Position numbers and translations under genes: made by a program. 64,000 nucleotides of DNA from Streptomyces mayonensis (GTDB lineage: Bacteria > Actinomycetota > Actinomycetes > Streptomycetales > Streptomycetaceae): positions 18,314 to 82,313 of the forward strand of contig NZ_JACBYP010000024.1 in assembly GCF_018982965.1 (NCBI RefSeq). Reading direction: 5' to 3'. Below the pieces are notes generated by a model that saw only the letters and a program-made list of their open reading frames with translations, had not been told where the DNA came from and ran no database searches. Each line of letters starts with the position of its first letter. The first letter of the stretch is position 1. This document shows positions 36,350 through 44,686 of this stretch, piece after piece.

Positions 36350-37258
36350 TCACCGTCCTCTCGGGTCCAGGGCGTCGCGCACGGTGTCTCCGAAGGTGAT
36401 CAGGACGAACACGGTGAAGGAGAGGAACAGCCCGGGGAAGACGAGCAGATGCGGATGGGTGCGGAAGGAGTTCTGCGCCCCGGCCAGCTGAAGTCCCCAG
36501 GAGATCGAAGGGGACTGGAGTCCGACGCCGAGGAAGGTGAGCGAGGCCTCGGCCACGATGACCCCGCCCACGGTGATGGTGGCGAGGACCAGCGCCGGGG
36601 TGAGCGCGTTGGGCAGGACGTGCCTGCGGACGATGTCCCAGGGGCCGGCGCCCAGACTGCGGGCCATCACGACGTAGTCGGCCTCACGCACCGAACGGAC
36701 GGAGGCGCGGACCACCCGGGTCATGGTCGGCCAGCCGAACAGCGCCAGTACGGCGGCCACCGTCGGTATGTCGCGGGTGGGCAGGGTGTTCAGGACGACG
36801 ATCGCTCCGAGCAGGAACGGGAAGCCCAGGAACACGTCGGTGAGCCGGGCGACCACGCTGTCCACGATCCGGCCCGCCATGCCGGCCAGGCAGCCGAGGA
36901 CGAGCGCCACGGCGAGCGAGGCGGCGGTGGCGAGGAAGCCCACCCCGAGCGAGGCGCGCGCCCCGTGCACGACGTTGGCGTACAGGTCGCAGCCCTGCAC
37001 GTCGTAGCCGAAGGGGTGCCCGGCGGACGGGCCCCGCGCGCTGTGCGTGAGATCGCAGACGGTCGGGTCGCCGTGGCCGAACCAGCCCGCGAAGAGCCCC
37101 GGCGCGGCCGCGACGAGGAGGAGCAGCAGGACACCGGCCCCGGTGAGCAGGAAGGCGGGCCTGCGGCGCAGTGTGCGCCATCCGGCGCCTGCGGAGGAGA
37201 CCGGCGGGGCGGCGCCGTCCGGGGACGTGTCCGCCGGCGCGGTCAGGGTGTCAGTCAT
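36350..37258 (-). CDS. Oligopeptide ABC importer permease (DppC/OppC-like)
   Basis: A 302-residue inner-membrane permease with the N-terminal OppC-type region, the Y-G-x-D-x-Q-G-x-D-like HPFGYDVQGCDLYANVVHG and the EAA loop YVVMARSLGAGPWDIVRRHVLPNALTP. About five to six membrane segments are visible. ATG 37258 overlaps the DppB stop by eight bases. Confidence 0.92.
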   Translation of the reverse strand: MTDTLTAPADTSPDGAAPPVSSAGAGWRTLRRRPAFLLTGAGVLLLLLVAAAPGLFAGWFGHGDPTVCDLTHSARGPSAGHPFGYDVQGCDLYANVVHGARASLGVGFLATAASLAVALVLGCLAGMAGRIVDSVVARLTDVFLGFPFLLGAIVVLNTLPTRDIPTVAAVLALFGWPTMTRVVRASVRSVREADYVVMARSLGAGPWDIVRRHVLPNALTPALVLATITVGGVIVAEASLTFLGVGLQSPSISWGLQLAGAQNSFRTHPHLLVFPGLFLSFTVFVLITFGDTVRDALDPRGR

Positions 37259-38174
37259 GGCGGATCCTCGGGTCCAGAAGGCTGTTGAGGAGGTCGACCA
37301 GCACGCTCGCGGCGAGGAAGATCAGGATGAGCGCCGTGGACACCCCCACCACCGTCGGCCCGGCGTGTCCACGGACGGCCTGGAAGAGCAGCTGGCCGAT
37401 GCCGGGCAGGTTGAAGACCCCCTCGATGATCACGGTGCCGCCGAGGAGGTAGCCGAGGTCCACGGCGAGAAAGGTGACGGCCGGGATCAGGGAGTTGCGC
37501 AGGACGTGCACGCCGACCACCCGGCGCCGGGTGAGCCCCTTGGCGACGGCCGTACGGACGTAGTCGGCGCGCAGGTTGTCGATGACCTCGGCGCGCACCA
37601 GCCGGGACACCGAGGCCAGTCCGAAGGCCGCCACGCACAGGGCCGGCAGCACATAGCCGGCCGGCCAGCCCTCGGTGGTCCCCGCGACCGGGAACAGGCC
37701 GAACTTCACCCCGAGGACCATCTGCGCGGTGTAGGCGAGCACGAACACCGGGACCGAGGTGGCGCCGATGGTGAACGCCAGCACCGTGCGGTCCGTCCAG
37801 GTCCCCCGGCGCAGCGCCGCCAGGACGCCGAGACCGATGCCGACGACGGCCTCGATCACCCAGGCGGTCAGGGCGAGTTTGATCGTGACCGGCCAGCGGT
37901 CGGCCATCTGGTCGGCGACCGGCCGGCCGCTGAAGTCCGTGCCCAGGTCGCCCTGGAACAGTCCGGCCAGGTAGTGGCCGTACTGGACGAACAACGGGTC
38001 GTCCAGGTGGTGCTGTTCGCGCAGTGCCCGCACCACGCTCGGGGCCAGCGGCCGGTCGCCCGCGAGTGCGGCGACGGGATCGCCGGGCAGCACATAGGTC
38101 ATTGCGTAGATGACCAGGCTGATGCCGAAGAAGACGAGCAGCGCCTCCAGCAGGCGGCGTACGAGGTAGGTCAT
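37251..38174 (-). CDS. Oligopeptide ABC importer permease (DppB/OppB-like)
   Basis: A 307-residue permease with the typical start YLVRRLLEALLVFFGISLVIY, the loop GDPVAALAGD and the EAA motif YVRTAVAKGLTRRRVVGVHVLRNSLIP. It is followed by six-helix topology and the family-end DPRIR. The ATG at 38174 overlaps the M14 peptidase stop (ATGA). Confidence 0.92.
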   Translation of the reverse strand: MTYLVRRLLEALLVFFGISLVIYAMTYVLPGDPVAALAGDRPLAPSVVRALREQHHLDDPLFVQYGHYLAGLFQGDLGTDFSGRPVADQMADRWPVTIKLALTAWVIEAVVGIGLGVLAALRRGTWTDRTVLAFTIGATSVPVFVLAYTAQMVLGVKFGLFPVAGTTEGWPAGYVLPALCVAAFGLASVSRLVRAEVIDNLRADYVRTAVAKGLTRRRVVGVHVLRNSLIPAVTFLAVDLGYLLGGTVIIEGVFNLPGIGQLLFQAVRGHAGPTVVGVSTALILIFLAASVLVDLLNSLLDPRIRHD

Positions 38175-39631
38175 CGTGGTTCCCCGGTGCGCTCCGGGCG
38201 GGCCGCGGTGGTGTCGGCCGCGCGCGCGTGGTCCGCGGCGGCGAGCAGCGCCCCGTACTGGATGCCGGCCAGCGTGGAGATCGCGATGGGCTCGCCGGTG
38301 ACCCGGTCGGCCTCCCGCTCCCAGATCTCGTAGGTGGCGAGCAGTTCCCGGTGGCAGCGGCGCACCTCGGGGGTGGCGGTGCCCGCGGCCAGTTCGGCGC
38401 CAAGGGCGCGCAGCAGCATGCCGCCGACGCGGATGCGGAAACTGTGCACGCTCGCCTCGCAGTCGTGGCGTTCGGCGACGGTCGCGGCCCGGTCCGGCAG
38501 GTCGTCCACGCGGGCCGACTCCAGGGCGGCGACCTCGGTCAGCGAGGGCACGAAGTCGCGTACGGCGCGCAGGAAGGGAGTCGCGATGGTCAGGTGGGGG
38601 CTCGCCCGGTCGAGGATGCCGCCCAGGAAGGTGCCGGTCTCGTCCAGGGCGCGGGCCCGGTGCGCGACCACGTCCGCGTACCGCTGTTCGGCGGGCGAGT
38701 CGTCGTCCGCGTCCGGGTGGCTCCAGTGGGGGACCTCGGTGACGAAGTAGAAGGTGCCGTACTTCTCGGCGTACGCGGCACTGGACGAGCCCGCGATCTT
38801 GCCGGCCGCGTCGGCGCCGAGCCCTTCGAGGTAGTCGTAGGCGTCCTTCATGTCGATGCAGCCGTAGACCGCGGGGGCGTGGCGCGGGGCGTGGGCCGCC
38901 TCGGGCTCGCCGGTGGCGAGCGGCATGCCGAGGGAGGCCGGGATGTCGGCGAGGAGCGGGTACAGGTCGGGGGCGGGCCGGTTCAGGTAGTAGTAGACGC
39001 CGCCCGTCTCGCAGTTGTGCAGGGTGGTCAGGAAGCGGGGGCGGGTGGCGTCCAGGAGCCGCATCAGGGCGAGCGTCTCGGGCAGGACGCGGTCGAAGTA
39101 GGCGTCCTTGTAGGAGAACGGGAAGGTCCACTCGACCTGCTGGTCGCCGGCCGGCCGGTAGAAGTGGCGGCCGTAGGCGCGTTTGTCGGCGGGGACGGCG
39201 AACCAGCCCTCGTTGAGCCGGGCGCCGTCGGGGTCGATGCAGGGCACGATGTGCCAGGCGCCGCCGAAGTGGGCGCGCAGGTCCGAGTCCTCGCACAGGG
39301 CGGTGGCGAGGTGGAGGGTGGTGACCGCGCCGACCGGCTCGTTGGGGTGGACGCCGCCCACGACGACGTAGCCGCCGCCCTCCTCGGCGGTGGGGCGGTC
39401 CTCTGCCACCGTGAAGCAGTACAGGGGCTCACCGAGCGCGGAGGTGCCGACGCGGCGCTCGGTCACCAGCGCGGGATACCGGTCCGCCAATTCACGGAAA
39501 CGGGCGACCAGTTCGTCCACGCCCGGATAGGCCTGGGCCGGCGGGACGGTCGCCGCGTGCCGTACCCAGGCGTCGGGGCCCGGTGCGAAGGGGGTGGCGG
39601 AGGCGGCGGATTCTGACGTCGCGGCTGTCAT
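38171..39631 (-). CDS. Cytosolic M14-family zinc carboxypeptidase-like protein
   Basis: A 486-residue metallopeptidase. The first zinc ligands are in GGVHPNEPVG (HxxE) and the third in TTLHNCETGG. No signal peptide or membrane helix is seen, unlike secreted carboxypeptidases, so it probably acts on peptides after uptake. The last ~150 residues are helical and unlike classic carboxypeptidase A. It lies between the substrate-binding lipoprotein (57 bases upstream) and the permease genes, so import and trimming appear linked. Confidence 0.85.
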   Translation of the reverse strand: MTAATSESAASATPFAPGPDAWVRHAATVPPAQAYPGVDELVARFRELADRYPALVTERRVGTSALGEPLYCFTVAEDRPTAEEGGGYVVVGGVHPNEPVGAVTTLHLATALCEDSDLRAHFGGAWHIVPCIDPDGARLNEGWFAVPADKRAYGRHFYRPAGDQQVEWTFPFSYKDAYFDRVLPETLALMRLLDATRPRFLTTLHNCETGGVYYYLNRPAPDLYPLLADIPASLGMPLATGEPEAAHAPRHAPAVYGCIDMKDAYDYLEGLGADAAGKIAGSSSAAYAEKYGTFYFVTEVPHWSHPDADDDSPAEQRYADVVAHRARALDETGTFLGGILDRASPHLTIATPFLRAVRDFVPSLTEVAALESARVDDLPDRAATVAERHDCEASVHSFRIRVGGMLLRALGAELAAGTATPEVRRCHRELLATYEIWEREADRVTGEPIAISTLAGIQYGALLAAADHARAADTTAARPERTGEPR

Positions 39632-39688
39632 ACGGGTACGGATCTCCCGAGGCGTAGGGGCGGGCGTGCGGCGGGCAGCCGGGGAGGG

Positions 39689-41284
39689 TCAGCCCGTGAC
39701 GGAGATGCGGGCGAGTTCGACGTCGGCGGGGCCCACGGTCACTCCGGACACCCGCTCCGTGGCGGCGTAGACGTAGCTGCCGAAGAAGAGCGGGACCACG
39801 GGGAAGTCCTTCAGGATTTCCTTCTGGGCGTCGTTGTAGAGGCGCTGTGCAGCGGTCGGTTCGGTGGCGGCGTCGGCCTGCCGGAGCAGGTCGTCGACGG
39901 CCTTGTCGCCGTAGTTGCTGCACATGCAGCCGCCGCTCTCGGTGAAGACGCCCTGCAACGTGTTCTGCATGCTCGGGTACAGGGCGCCCCAGTGGGCGTG
40001 CGAGAGGCCGGTGATCTTCTTGCCGAGCACCTTCTCGCTGAACTCGGCCCAGTCGGCGGTGGGTTCGGCCCGGACCTCGTCGATGCCCAGGTTCTGGCGG
40101 ATCTGGTTGGCGATCGCCTTGTACAGCTCGTCCAGGCCGAGTCCGCCCGGGTAGGTGATCGTGAGCTGCCCGGACCAGCCACCCGCCTCGGCCAGCAGCT
40201 TCCTGGCCGCCGCCGGGTCGAAGGCGCAGGCGTCGCACAGGCCGGTTTCCGCCCCGACCTCGGAGGGCGGGGTGAGGGAGGTGGCCGGGGTGTACAGGCC
40301 GCCGTAGATGGCCTTGTTCACCGCGTCCCGGTCGATGGACATCGACAGCGCCTTGCGCAGCCGCACGTCGTCGTACCGTTCGTCCTTCAGGGGCAGCGTC
40401 ATGAACTCCAGCGACGGGGCCTCGTAGGTGTGCAGGCGGTCCCCGAAGTCGGCCTTCGCCTGGCCGTACTTGCTGACCGGCACGCCGATGACGTCGGTGT
40501 TGCCCGCGAGCGCGTCGGTGTAGGCGGTGTTGAGGTCGGCGTAGGACTTGAAGGTGATGGCGGGTGCCTCCGGCCTGGTGCCCCGGTAGGCGTCGTAGGC
40601 GGTGACCGTGGCGCCCTCGTCCTCCTTCCAGGCGGCGTCCATCTTGAAGGGGCCGTTGCCGACGGGCGCCTTGTCGTAGCCCTCGGGGTCCTCGAACGCG
40701 GCCTTCGGCAACGGGTAGAAGCCGGTCTGGCTCGGGGTGAGACGCAGTGGGAACTGGCTGTCGGGGCCGGAGAGGGTGACCTTGAGGGTGGTGGCGTCGA
40801 CGACCTCGACTCCGGAGAGGGTCTTGGTCTTCGGCTTGCCCTCGGCAGGGTTCAGCGCCTCGTATCCCTCGATCCCGGCGAGCTGGCCGTTGCCCGCCCA
40901 GCCGTTGGGACCGTAGGCGGTGGCGTTCCAGGCGTCGGCGTAACTCCGGGCGGTGACGGGCTCGCCGTTGTGGAAGGTCCAGCCGGAGCGGAGCTTGATG
41001 GTCCAGTGGCGGGCGTCGGAGGAGGTCACCGACTCGGCCTGGACGTAGCTGGTCCTGCCCTTGTTGTCGACCTTGACCAGCGGTGCGAACAGCACCCGCA
41101 CCTGGTCGTAGCCGACGGTGGTACGGCCGGGGGTGAGATGGTCGGGCTCGCCGACGGCGACCGAGAATCCGCCGGCGGCGGCGCCCCCGTCCGTGCTGCC
41201 GCTGCCGCCGGAGCAGCCGGCCAGCACGAGAACGAGGGGAAGGGACAAGCTTGCCGTGACCGTGAGCATGGATGTTCTGCGCAA
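39689..41284 (-). CDS. Peptide/solute-binding lipoprotein of the ABC importer (SBP family 5)
   Basis: A ~531-residue extracytoplasmic binding protein. The signal sequence MRRTS-LTVTASLSLPLVLVLAGC has the lipobox LAGC, and the mature region shows family-5 motifs (YTDALAGNTDVI, DERYDDVRLRKALSMSIDRDAV, NLGIDEVR). TTG 41284 is preferred because AGGGAG precedes it and supplies the basic n-region; ATG 41269 is the alternative. It heads the importer operon and is transcribed divergently from the GbsR-IS5 fusion regulator. Confidence 0.9.
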   Translation of the reverse strand: MRRTSMLTVTASLSLPLVLVLAGCSGGSGSTDGGAAAGGFSVAVGEPDHLTPGRTTVGYDQVRVLFAPLVKVDNKGRTSYVQAESVTSSDARHWTIKLRSGWTFHNGEPVTARSYADAWNATAYGPNGWAGNGQLAGIEGYEALNPAEGKPKTKTLSGVEVVDATTLKVTLSGPDSQFPLRLTPSQTGFYPLPKAAFEDPEGYDKAPVGNGPFKMDAAWKEDEGATVTAYDAYRGTRPEAPAITFKSYADLNTAYTDALAGNTDVIGVPVSKYGQAKADFGDRLHTYEAPSLEFMTLPLKDERYDDVRLRKALSMSIDRDAVNKAIYGGLYTPATSLTPPSEVGAETGLCDACAFDPAAARKLLAEAGGWSGQLTITYPGGLGLDELYKAIANQIRQNLGIDEVRAEPTADWAEFSEKVLGKKITGLSHAHWGALYPSMQNTLQGVFTESGGCMCSNYGDKAVDDLLRQADAATEPTAAQRLYNDAQKEILKDFPVVPLFFGSYVYAATERVSGVTVGPADVELARISVTG

Positions 41285-41404
41285 GACGACTCCCTGGAGG
41301 AGAGGGCGGGCGCCGTGTGCCGGACCGGGAGACGGGCCGGATTCGGGGTTCTCAACGCGACGCGTACCGGGATACTGGGTGTCGCTGAGATGCCATGTCA
41401 ATGC

Positions 41405-41439
41405 AAAAGTGCAAAACTTTTAGCATGAGATGAAAGTTT
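41405..41439. promoter_or_regulatory. AT-rich inverted repeats between divergent importer and regulator genes
   Basis: Two overlapping inverted repeats stand out in a GC-rich background: AAAAGT-N5-ACTTTT (41405-41421) and AAACTTT-N12-AAAGTTT (41414-41439). They lie 14 bases before the regulator's start codon and ~120 bases before the importer operon, the expected place for a GbsR/MarR-type operator. Confidence 0.55.
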
Positions 41440-41452
41440 ACTGGGAGGCAAC

Positions 41453-42406
41453 ATGGTCGGCGACGACGCCGGGGACGGCACCGTGCGCGACACCGACGGG
41501 CGTCAGGACACGGGGGGCTGGAGCCGCGAGCTCTTCGTCGAGGAGGTCGGTCTGGTCTGGGAGGGCGCGGGCAGCGGGCGCATGGACGGCCGCATCGTCG
41601 CCTACCTCCTGATCACCGACGTTCCCTACGTCTCCTCGGCCGAGCTGGCCCGGGAGCTGAAGGTGAGCGCCGGCTCGGTCTCGCTCGCGACCCGCCGGCT
41701 GGTCGAGGCGGGGTTCATCAGGCGCCACGCGGTGCCCGGCAGGCGCGGCCACTACTTCCGCGTCGACGACGACGTGTGGGGGAGCTTCCTGGCCGGCGAA
41801 CGGCGGCATCTGGACCGGCAGGAGGAGCTGGCCGTCGAGGCGCTCGCGCTGCTCGGTCCCGAGGAGGAGGCGCCACGCCGCAGGCTGGGCAACATGCGCG
41901 ACTACATGCGCTGGATCCGCGGCAGCCACCACGATCTGCTGACGCAGTGGAAGGCCTATCAGGCGCAGGCCGACGACGTCGTTCAGGCGCGGGAGGGGCG
42001 GGGCGTGTCCGCCGGCGAGCACGCCGGCGTCGCCGTTTCGCGGGCGGAGGCGCCCCGCGGCCGCTCCTCGGCCGCGCTCGACCCGGCGCTGGCCCGGCGC
42101 CTGGTGCCCGACGTGCTGTGGGAAGTCGCGGCGCCCCTGCTGCCCGCTGCCTCCGAGGACGAGCGCGCCGCCCTCACCGCGGTCGTCTACGTCCTCACCT
42201 CGGGCTGCGGCTGGCAGCAACTCCCGTCCCATTTCGGCGTCTCCCACTCCACCGCGCACCGGCGCTTCACCGCCTGGAGCGAGGGCGGGCTCTGGCAGCG
42301 CTGGCCTGCCGCCGCCCACGCGGCACAGGTGGACGCCGCCGACCTCTCCTGGTGCGAACTGGTCTCCGAAGCGGCCCTGGTACGCCGGACCGGCAGTCGG
42401 ATGTAG
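41453..42406 (+). CDS. GbsR/MarR-type regulator fused to an IS5-type transposase N-terminal domain
   Basis: A 317-residue two-part protein. Residues ~25-175 are a winged-helix GbsR/MarR-like regulator (VSSAELARELKVSAGSVSLATRRLVEAGFIRR, read as two adjoining motifs, with the wing AVPGRRGHYFRVDDDVW). Residues ~215-287 match the N-terminal domain of IS5-family transposases (DUF4096): a run that includes LVPDVLWEVAAPLLP, YVLTSGCGWQQLP, FGVSHSTAHRRF and WSEGGLWQRW. The catalytic DDE part is absent. ATG 41453 follows GGGAGG. It is divergent from the peptide importer and probably regulates it. Fusion through a past insertion, then domestication as a second DNA-binding module, is inference. Confidence 0.8.
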   Translation: MVGDDAGDGTVRDTDGRQDTGGWSRELFVEEVGLVWEGAGSGRMDGRIVAYLLITDVPYVSSAELARELKVSAGSVSLATRRLVEAGFIRRHAVPGRRGHYFRVDDDVWGSFLAGERRHLDRQEELAVEALALLGPEEEAPRRRLGNMRDYMRWIRGSHHDLLTQWKAYQAQADDVVQAREGRGVSAGEHAGVAVSRAEAPRGRSSAALDPALARRLVPDVLWEVAAPLLPAASEDERAALTAVVYVLTSGCGWQQLPSHFGVSHSTAHRRFTAWSEGGLWQRWPAAAHAAQVDAADLSWCELVSEAALVRRTGSRM

Positions 42407-42893
42407 GTTGGCCCTGCCTTGCTTTCCGCCCCGGCGCTCCCCGGCCCTCGCTTCCATCACGGTGACGTACAGTGCGCCACGCACTCCGGCATTCGGCGCC
42501 GCGGGACCTGGAGGGACACCGCATCGGCGTGCGCGCCTACTCGGTGAGCACCGGCGTGTGGGTGCGTGGCGTCCTGCGCGACGAGTACGGCGTGGACATC
42601 GACACGATCACCTGGATGGTCGACGACGACCACCTCGAGGGCAGGGTGCCGGCCAACGTCGAGCGGGTCACCGACGGCCGCTCGCTGGGCGAGCTGCTGC
42701 GCGCGGGGCAGCTCGATGCCGCGCTGACCGGCAACGCCGGACCGGACGGGCCGGGGCGCCCAAGGCCGGCTGGACGGCGGCGGCGGACCGGAGACCGGCG
42801 CGGCCACCGGACAGCTGGTGGAACTCCTGGAGCGGCTTGCGGGGCGCACTCGTCACCGTGGGCCCGGACCCGGCGTCACACCGGTGGTCCGGC
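42407..42893. other. Gene-poor stretch containing the remnant
   Basis: The 487 bases between the fusion regulator and the caspase gene hold only the remnant above and, at ~42770-42870, a second short protein-like stretch in another frame (ETGAATGQLVELLERLAG) of unknown origin. This looks like deletion debris. Confidence 0.5.
42472..42765 (+). pseudogene. Remnant of a periplasmic-binding-like (4,5-dihydroxyphthalate decarboxylase-type) gene
   Basis: In the frame from 42472, about 80 residues (DLEGHRIGVRAYSVSTGVWV, RGVLRDEYGVDIDTITWMVDDD, VERVTDGRSLGELLRAGQLDAAL) match the central part of NMT1/4,5-dihydroxyphthalate-decarboxylase-like binding proteins. Both the N- and C-terminal parts are missing, and after ~42765 the frame turns into unrelated Arg-rich sequence. 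No ribosome binding site or full domain is left. Confidence 0.65.
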
Positions 42894-44684
42894 TCACTTC
42901 GCGAGCTTGTCGACCACGTCGAGGTTCCTGTCCAGCCAGCCGCGCACCGCGTCCTTGGGGTCTTCGTCGGCGTCCTCGGCCCCGTGCACCGCGTACTCCA
43001 GGCTGCCCAGCTGGTCGCCGGTCAGACGGAAGTCCTTCAACCACTTCGCGACCTGCGGATGTTGCTGGGTGAAGCCCTTGCGGCCCATCACGTGGAAGTC
43101 CTGGTTCCCACAGTCCAGGACGTCCTCCGGGTCCTCCAGAGTGGTGAGTTCGTACTCGGTGAACTCCCAGTGCGGGAACCGCAGCAACGCCGCGGTGGGC
43201 CGTTTCCCCTCGTAGGCGGAGGTGAGGTCGCTCGGTGACTCCTGCTCGCTGAGGGCAGCGGAGTGACTGTCGAACGCGACCTCGTACTTCGACGCCAGCT
43301 CCTTCTCACAGACGGCGGACGACTCGTCGGGTTCCCGCTGGGCGGTGGAGCCGTACGGTCCGAGCCAGCCGTCCCACGGGTTCTTGTCGCCGAGGTCGGC
43401 GATGGTCTCGACACCCTCGACGTAGCCGGGGACGACGACCTGCAGCGTGCTGGCCCTGAACCAGGGGCCGAAATCCTCCAGCCCGCCGCCGTCCTGCTCC
43501 AGGTGGGCCGAGTCGCCCGGCAGACGGGCACCGGCCTGCAGGTCGACGGACCCTTCCGCCTGCTCGGCGAACAGCTCGCTCGGCTCCCGGTCCTGCTCCG
43601 GCTCCTCCAGCCGGGGCCGGTAGCCGCGCCGCTCCAGCAGCTCGCGCCACAGGTACGCCACGGCCTTGCCCTCGTCCCGGTCGACGTAGCCCAGGGTGAT
43701 CACCGGACCGTCGTCGTCCTTGTCGGCCTTCGCGTACCAGGTCATACCGCCGATGAGCGTCGCGAAGGTGGTCAGTCCGGCCACCACCGGCACCCAGCCG
43801 CGCCGTTTTCGCGTCGTGCCGGGCGCTGCTCCACCGTGGTCCGGAACCGGCCGCGAAGGCGCCGCCGGAGGACCGCCGGCCTGCTTCGGCGCGGCGGTCC
43901 GGGGGGCGGGGTCAGCCGGTGTGCCACGGGGGGCCGGCGCGCGGGCCGCGCCCGGCCGAGCGGTGTTGCGGCTCAGTGCCAGCCGGCCGGCGGTGTTGCG
44001 GTCACGCTTCTGCGGCAGGGGCCGGCCCTTGGCGCGCAGCGAGGCGCGCAGGGCGGTGTAGACGCTGTCCAGGTCGAGCAGTTCCGGGCCGTCCGGCACA
44101 CCGTCCTCGAGGAGACGCAGCAGCTCACCGGTGAAGGCCGTGTAGGTCTCGCCGCGCGGCGCGAGGGCGAAACTCGTCTCCGGAGAGGCGGCGAGCAGGT
44201 AGCTTCCCTCGATCTCCGCCTGGTCCGCGATCGCTCCGGTGCCGTTCATCGTGCCCAGTGCCCGGCCGCTGAAGCAGCAGTCCAGGATGACGACATGCCG
44301 CCGTGGGCGGCCGGTGAGGACCACGTCGCGCAGCGCGTCGTAGGGCACTCCGGTGTAGGACCGGCCCTGCTGGGAGTCGGGCAGGCCGAGGAAGAGATCG
44401 CCGCGGGTCTCCTCCAGGAGTCCGTGCCCGGCGAAGTACACCAGGAGGGTGTCGGTGGCCTCCTCCGCCGCCGCGCGCACGGCGTGCAGCACTTCGGTCC
44501 AGTCGCCGGGGTCGGCGACGACCGTGCAGTGCTCCTCGGCCAGCCGCCAGGAGTCGTCGCCGCGCAGGACGGCCGACAGGCCGGCGAGATTGTTGGCCAC
44601 CGCAGGAAGGTCGTCGAGGTGCGTGTAGCGGCTGGTACCGATGAGGACGGCGCGGGAGCCGGTCGCGTCGGGCAGCAGCCCCAC
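42894..44684 (-). CDS. EACC1-associated caspase with transmembrane segment and OpuAC sensor domain
   Basis: A 596-residue protein in three parts. Residues 1-~230 are a caspase/peptidase C14 domain with the catalytic His88 (LLVYFAGHGLLE) and Cys137 (ILDCCFSG). Residues ~231-296 are a Pro/Ala-rich linker ending in basic TRKRRGW, followed by one membrane helix (~297-318). Residues ~327-596 are an OpuAC glycine-betaine-binding domain (ITLGYVDRDEGKAVAYLWRE, VVVPGYVEGVETIADLG, RFPHWEFTEYELTTLEDP, HPQVAKWLKDF). Positive-inside bias puts the protease in the cytosol and the binding domain outside. GTG 44684 lies two bases after the EACC1 stop codon. A ligand-sensing, self-directed protease in a conflict or programmed-death system is inference. 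Confidence 0.85.
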   Translation of the reverse strand: MGLLPDATGSRAVLIGTSRYTHLDDLPAVANNLAGLSAVLRGDDSWRLAEEHCTVVADPGDWTEVLHAVRAAAEEATDTLLVYFAGHGLLEETRGDLFLGLPDSQQGRSYTGVPYDALRDVVLTGRPRRHVVILDCCFSGRALGTMNGTGAIADQAEIEGSYLLAASPETSFALAPRGETYTAFTGELLRLLEDGVPDGPELLDLDSVYTALRASLRAKGRPLPQKRDRNTAGRLALSRNTARPGAARAPAPRGTPADPAPRTAAPKQAGGPPAAPSRPVPDHGGAAPGTTRKRRGWVPVVAGLTTFATLIGGMTWYAKADKDDDGPVITLGYVDRDEGKAVAYLWRELLERRGYRPRLEEPEQDREPSELFAEQAEGSVDLQAGARLPGDSAHLEQDGGGLEDFGPWFRASTLQVVVPGYVEGVETIADLGDKNPWDGWLGPYGSTAQREPDESSAVCEKELASKYEVAFDSHSAALSEQESPSDLTSAYEGKRPTAALLRFPHWEFTEYELTTLEDPEDVLDCGNQDFHVMGRKGFTQQHPQVAKWLKDFRLTGDQLGSLEYAVHGAEDADEDPKDAVRGWLDRNLDVVDKLAK

Positions 44685-44686
44685 CG

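Noticed and set aside
37251..39296. A 681-codon frame joining sequence antisense-shifted from the M14 gene to the DppB permease
   Set aside because: Only the part from 38174 down is protein-like; upstream it overlaps the M14 peptidase in another frame.
42472..43215. A complete 247-residue gene at this position
   Set aside because: Only residues ~13-95 are protein-like; the rest is off-frame and overlaps the caspase gene on the other strand.
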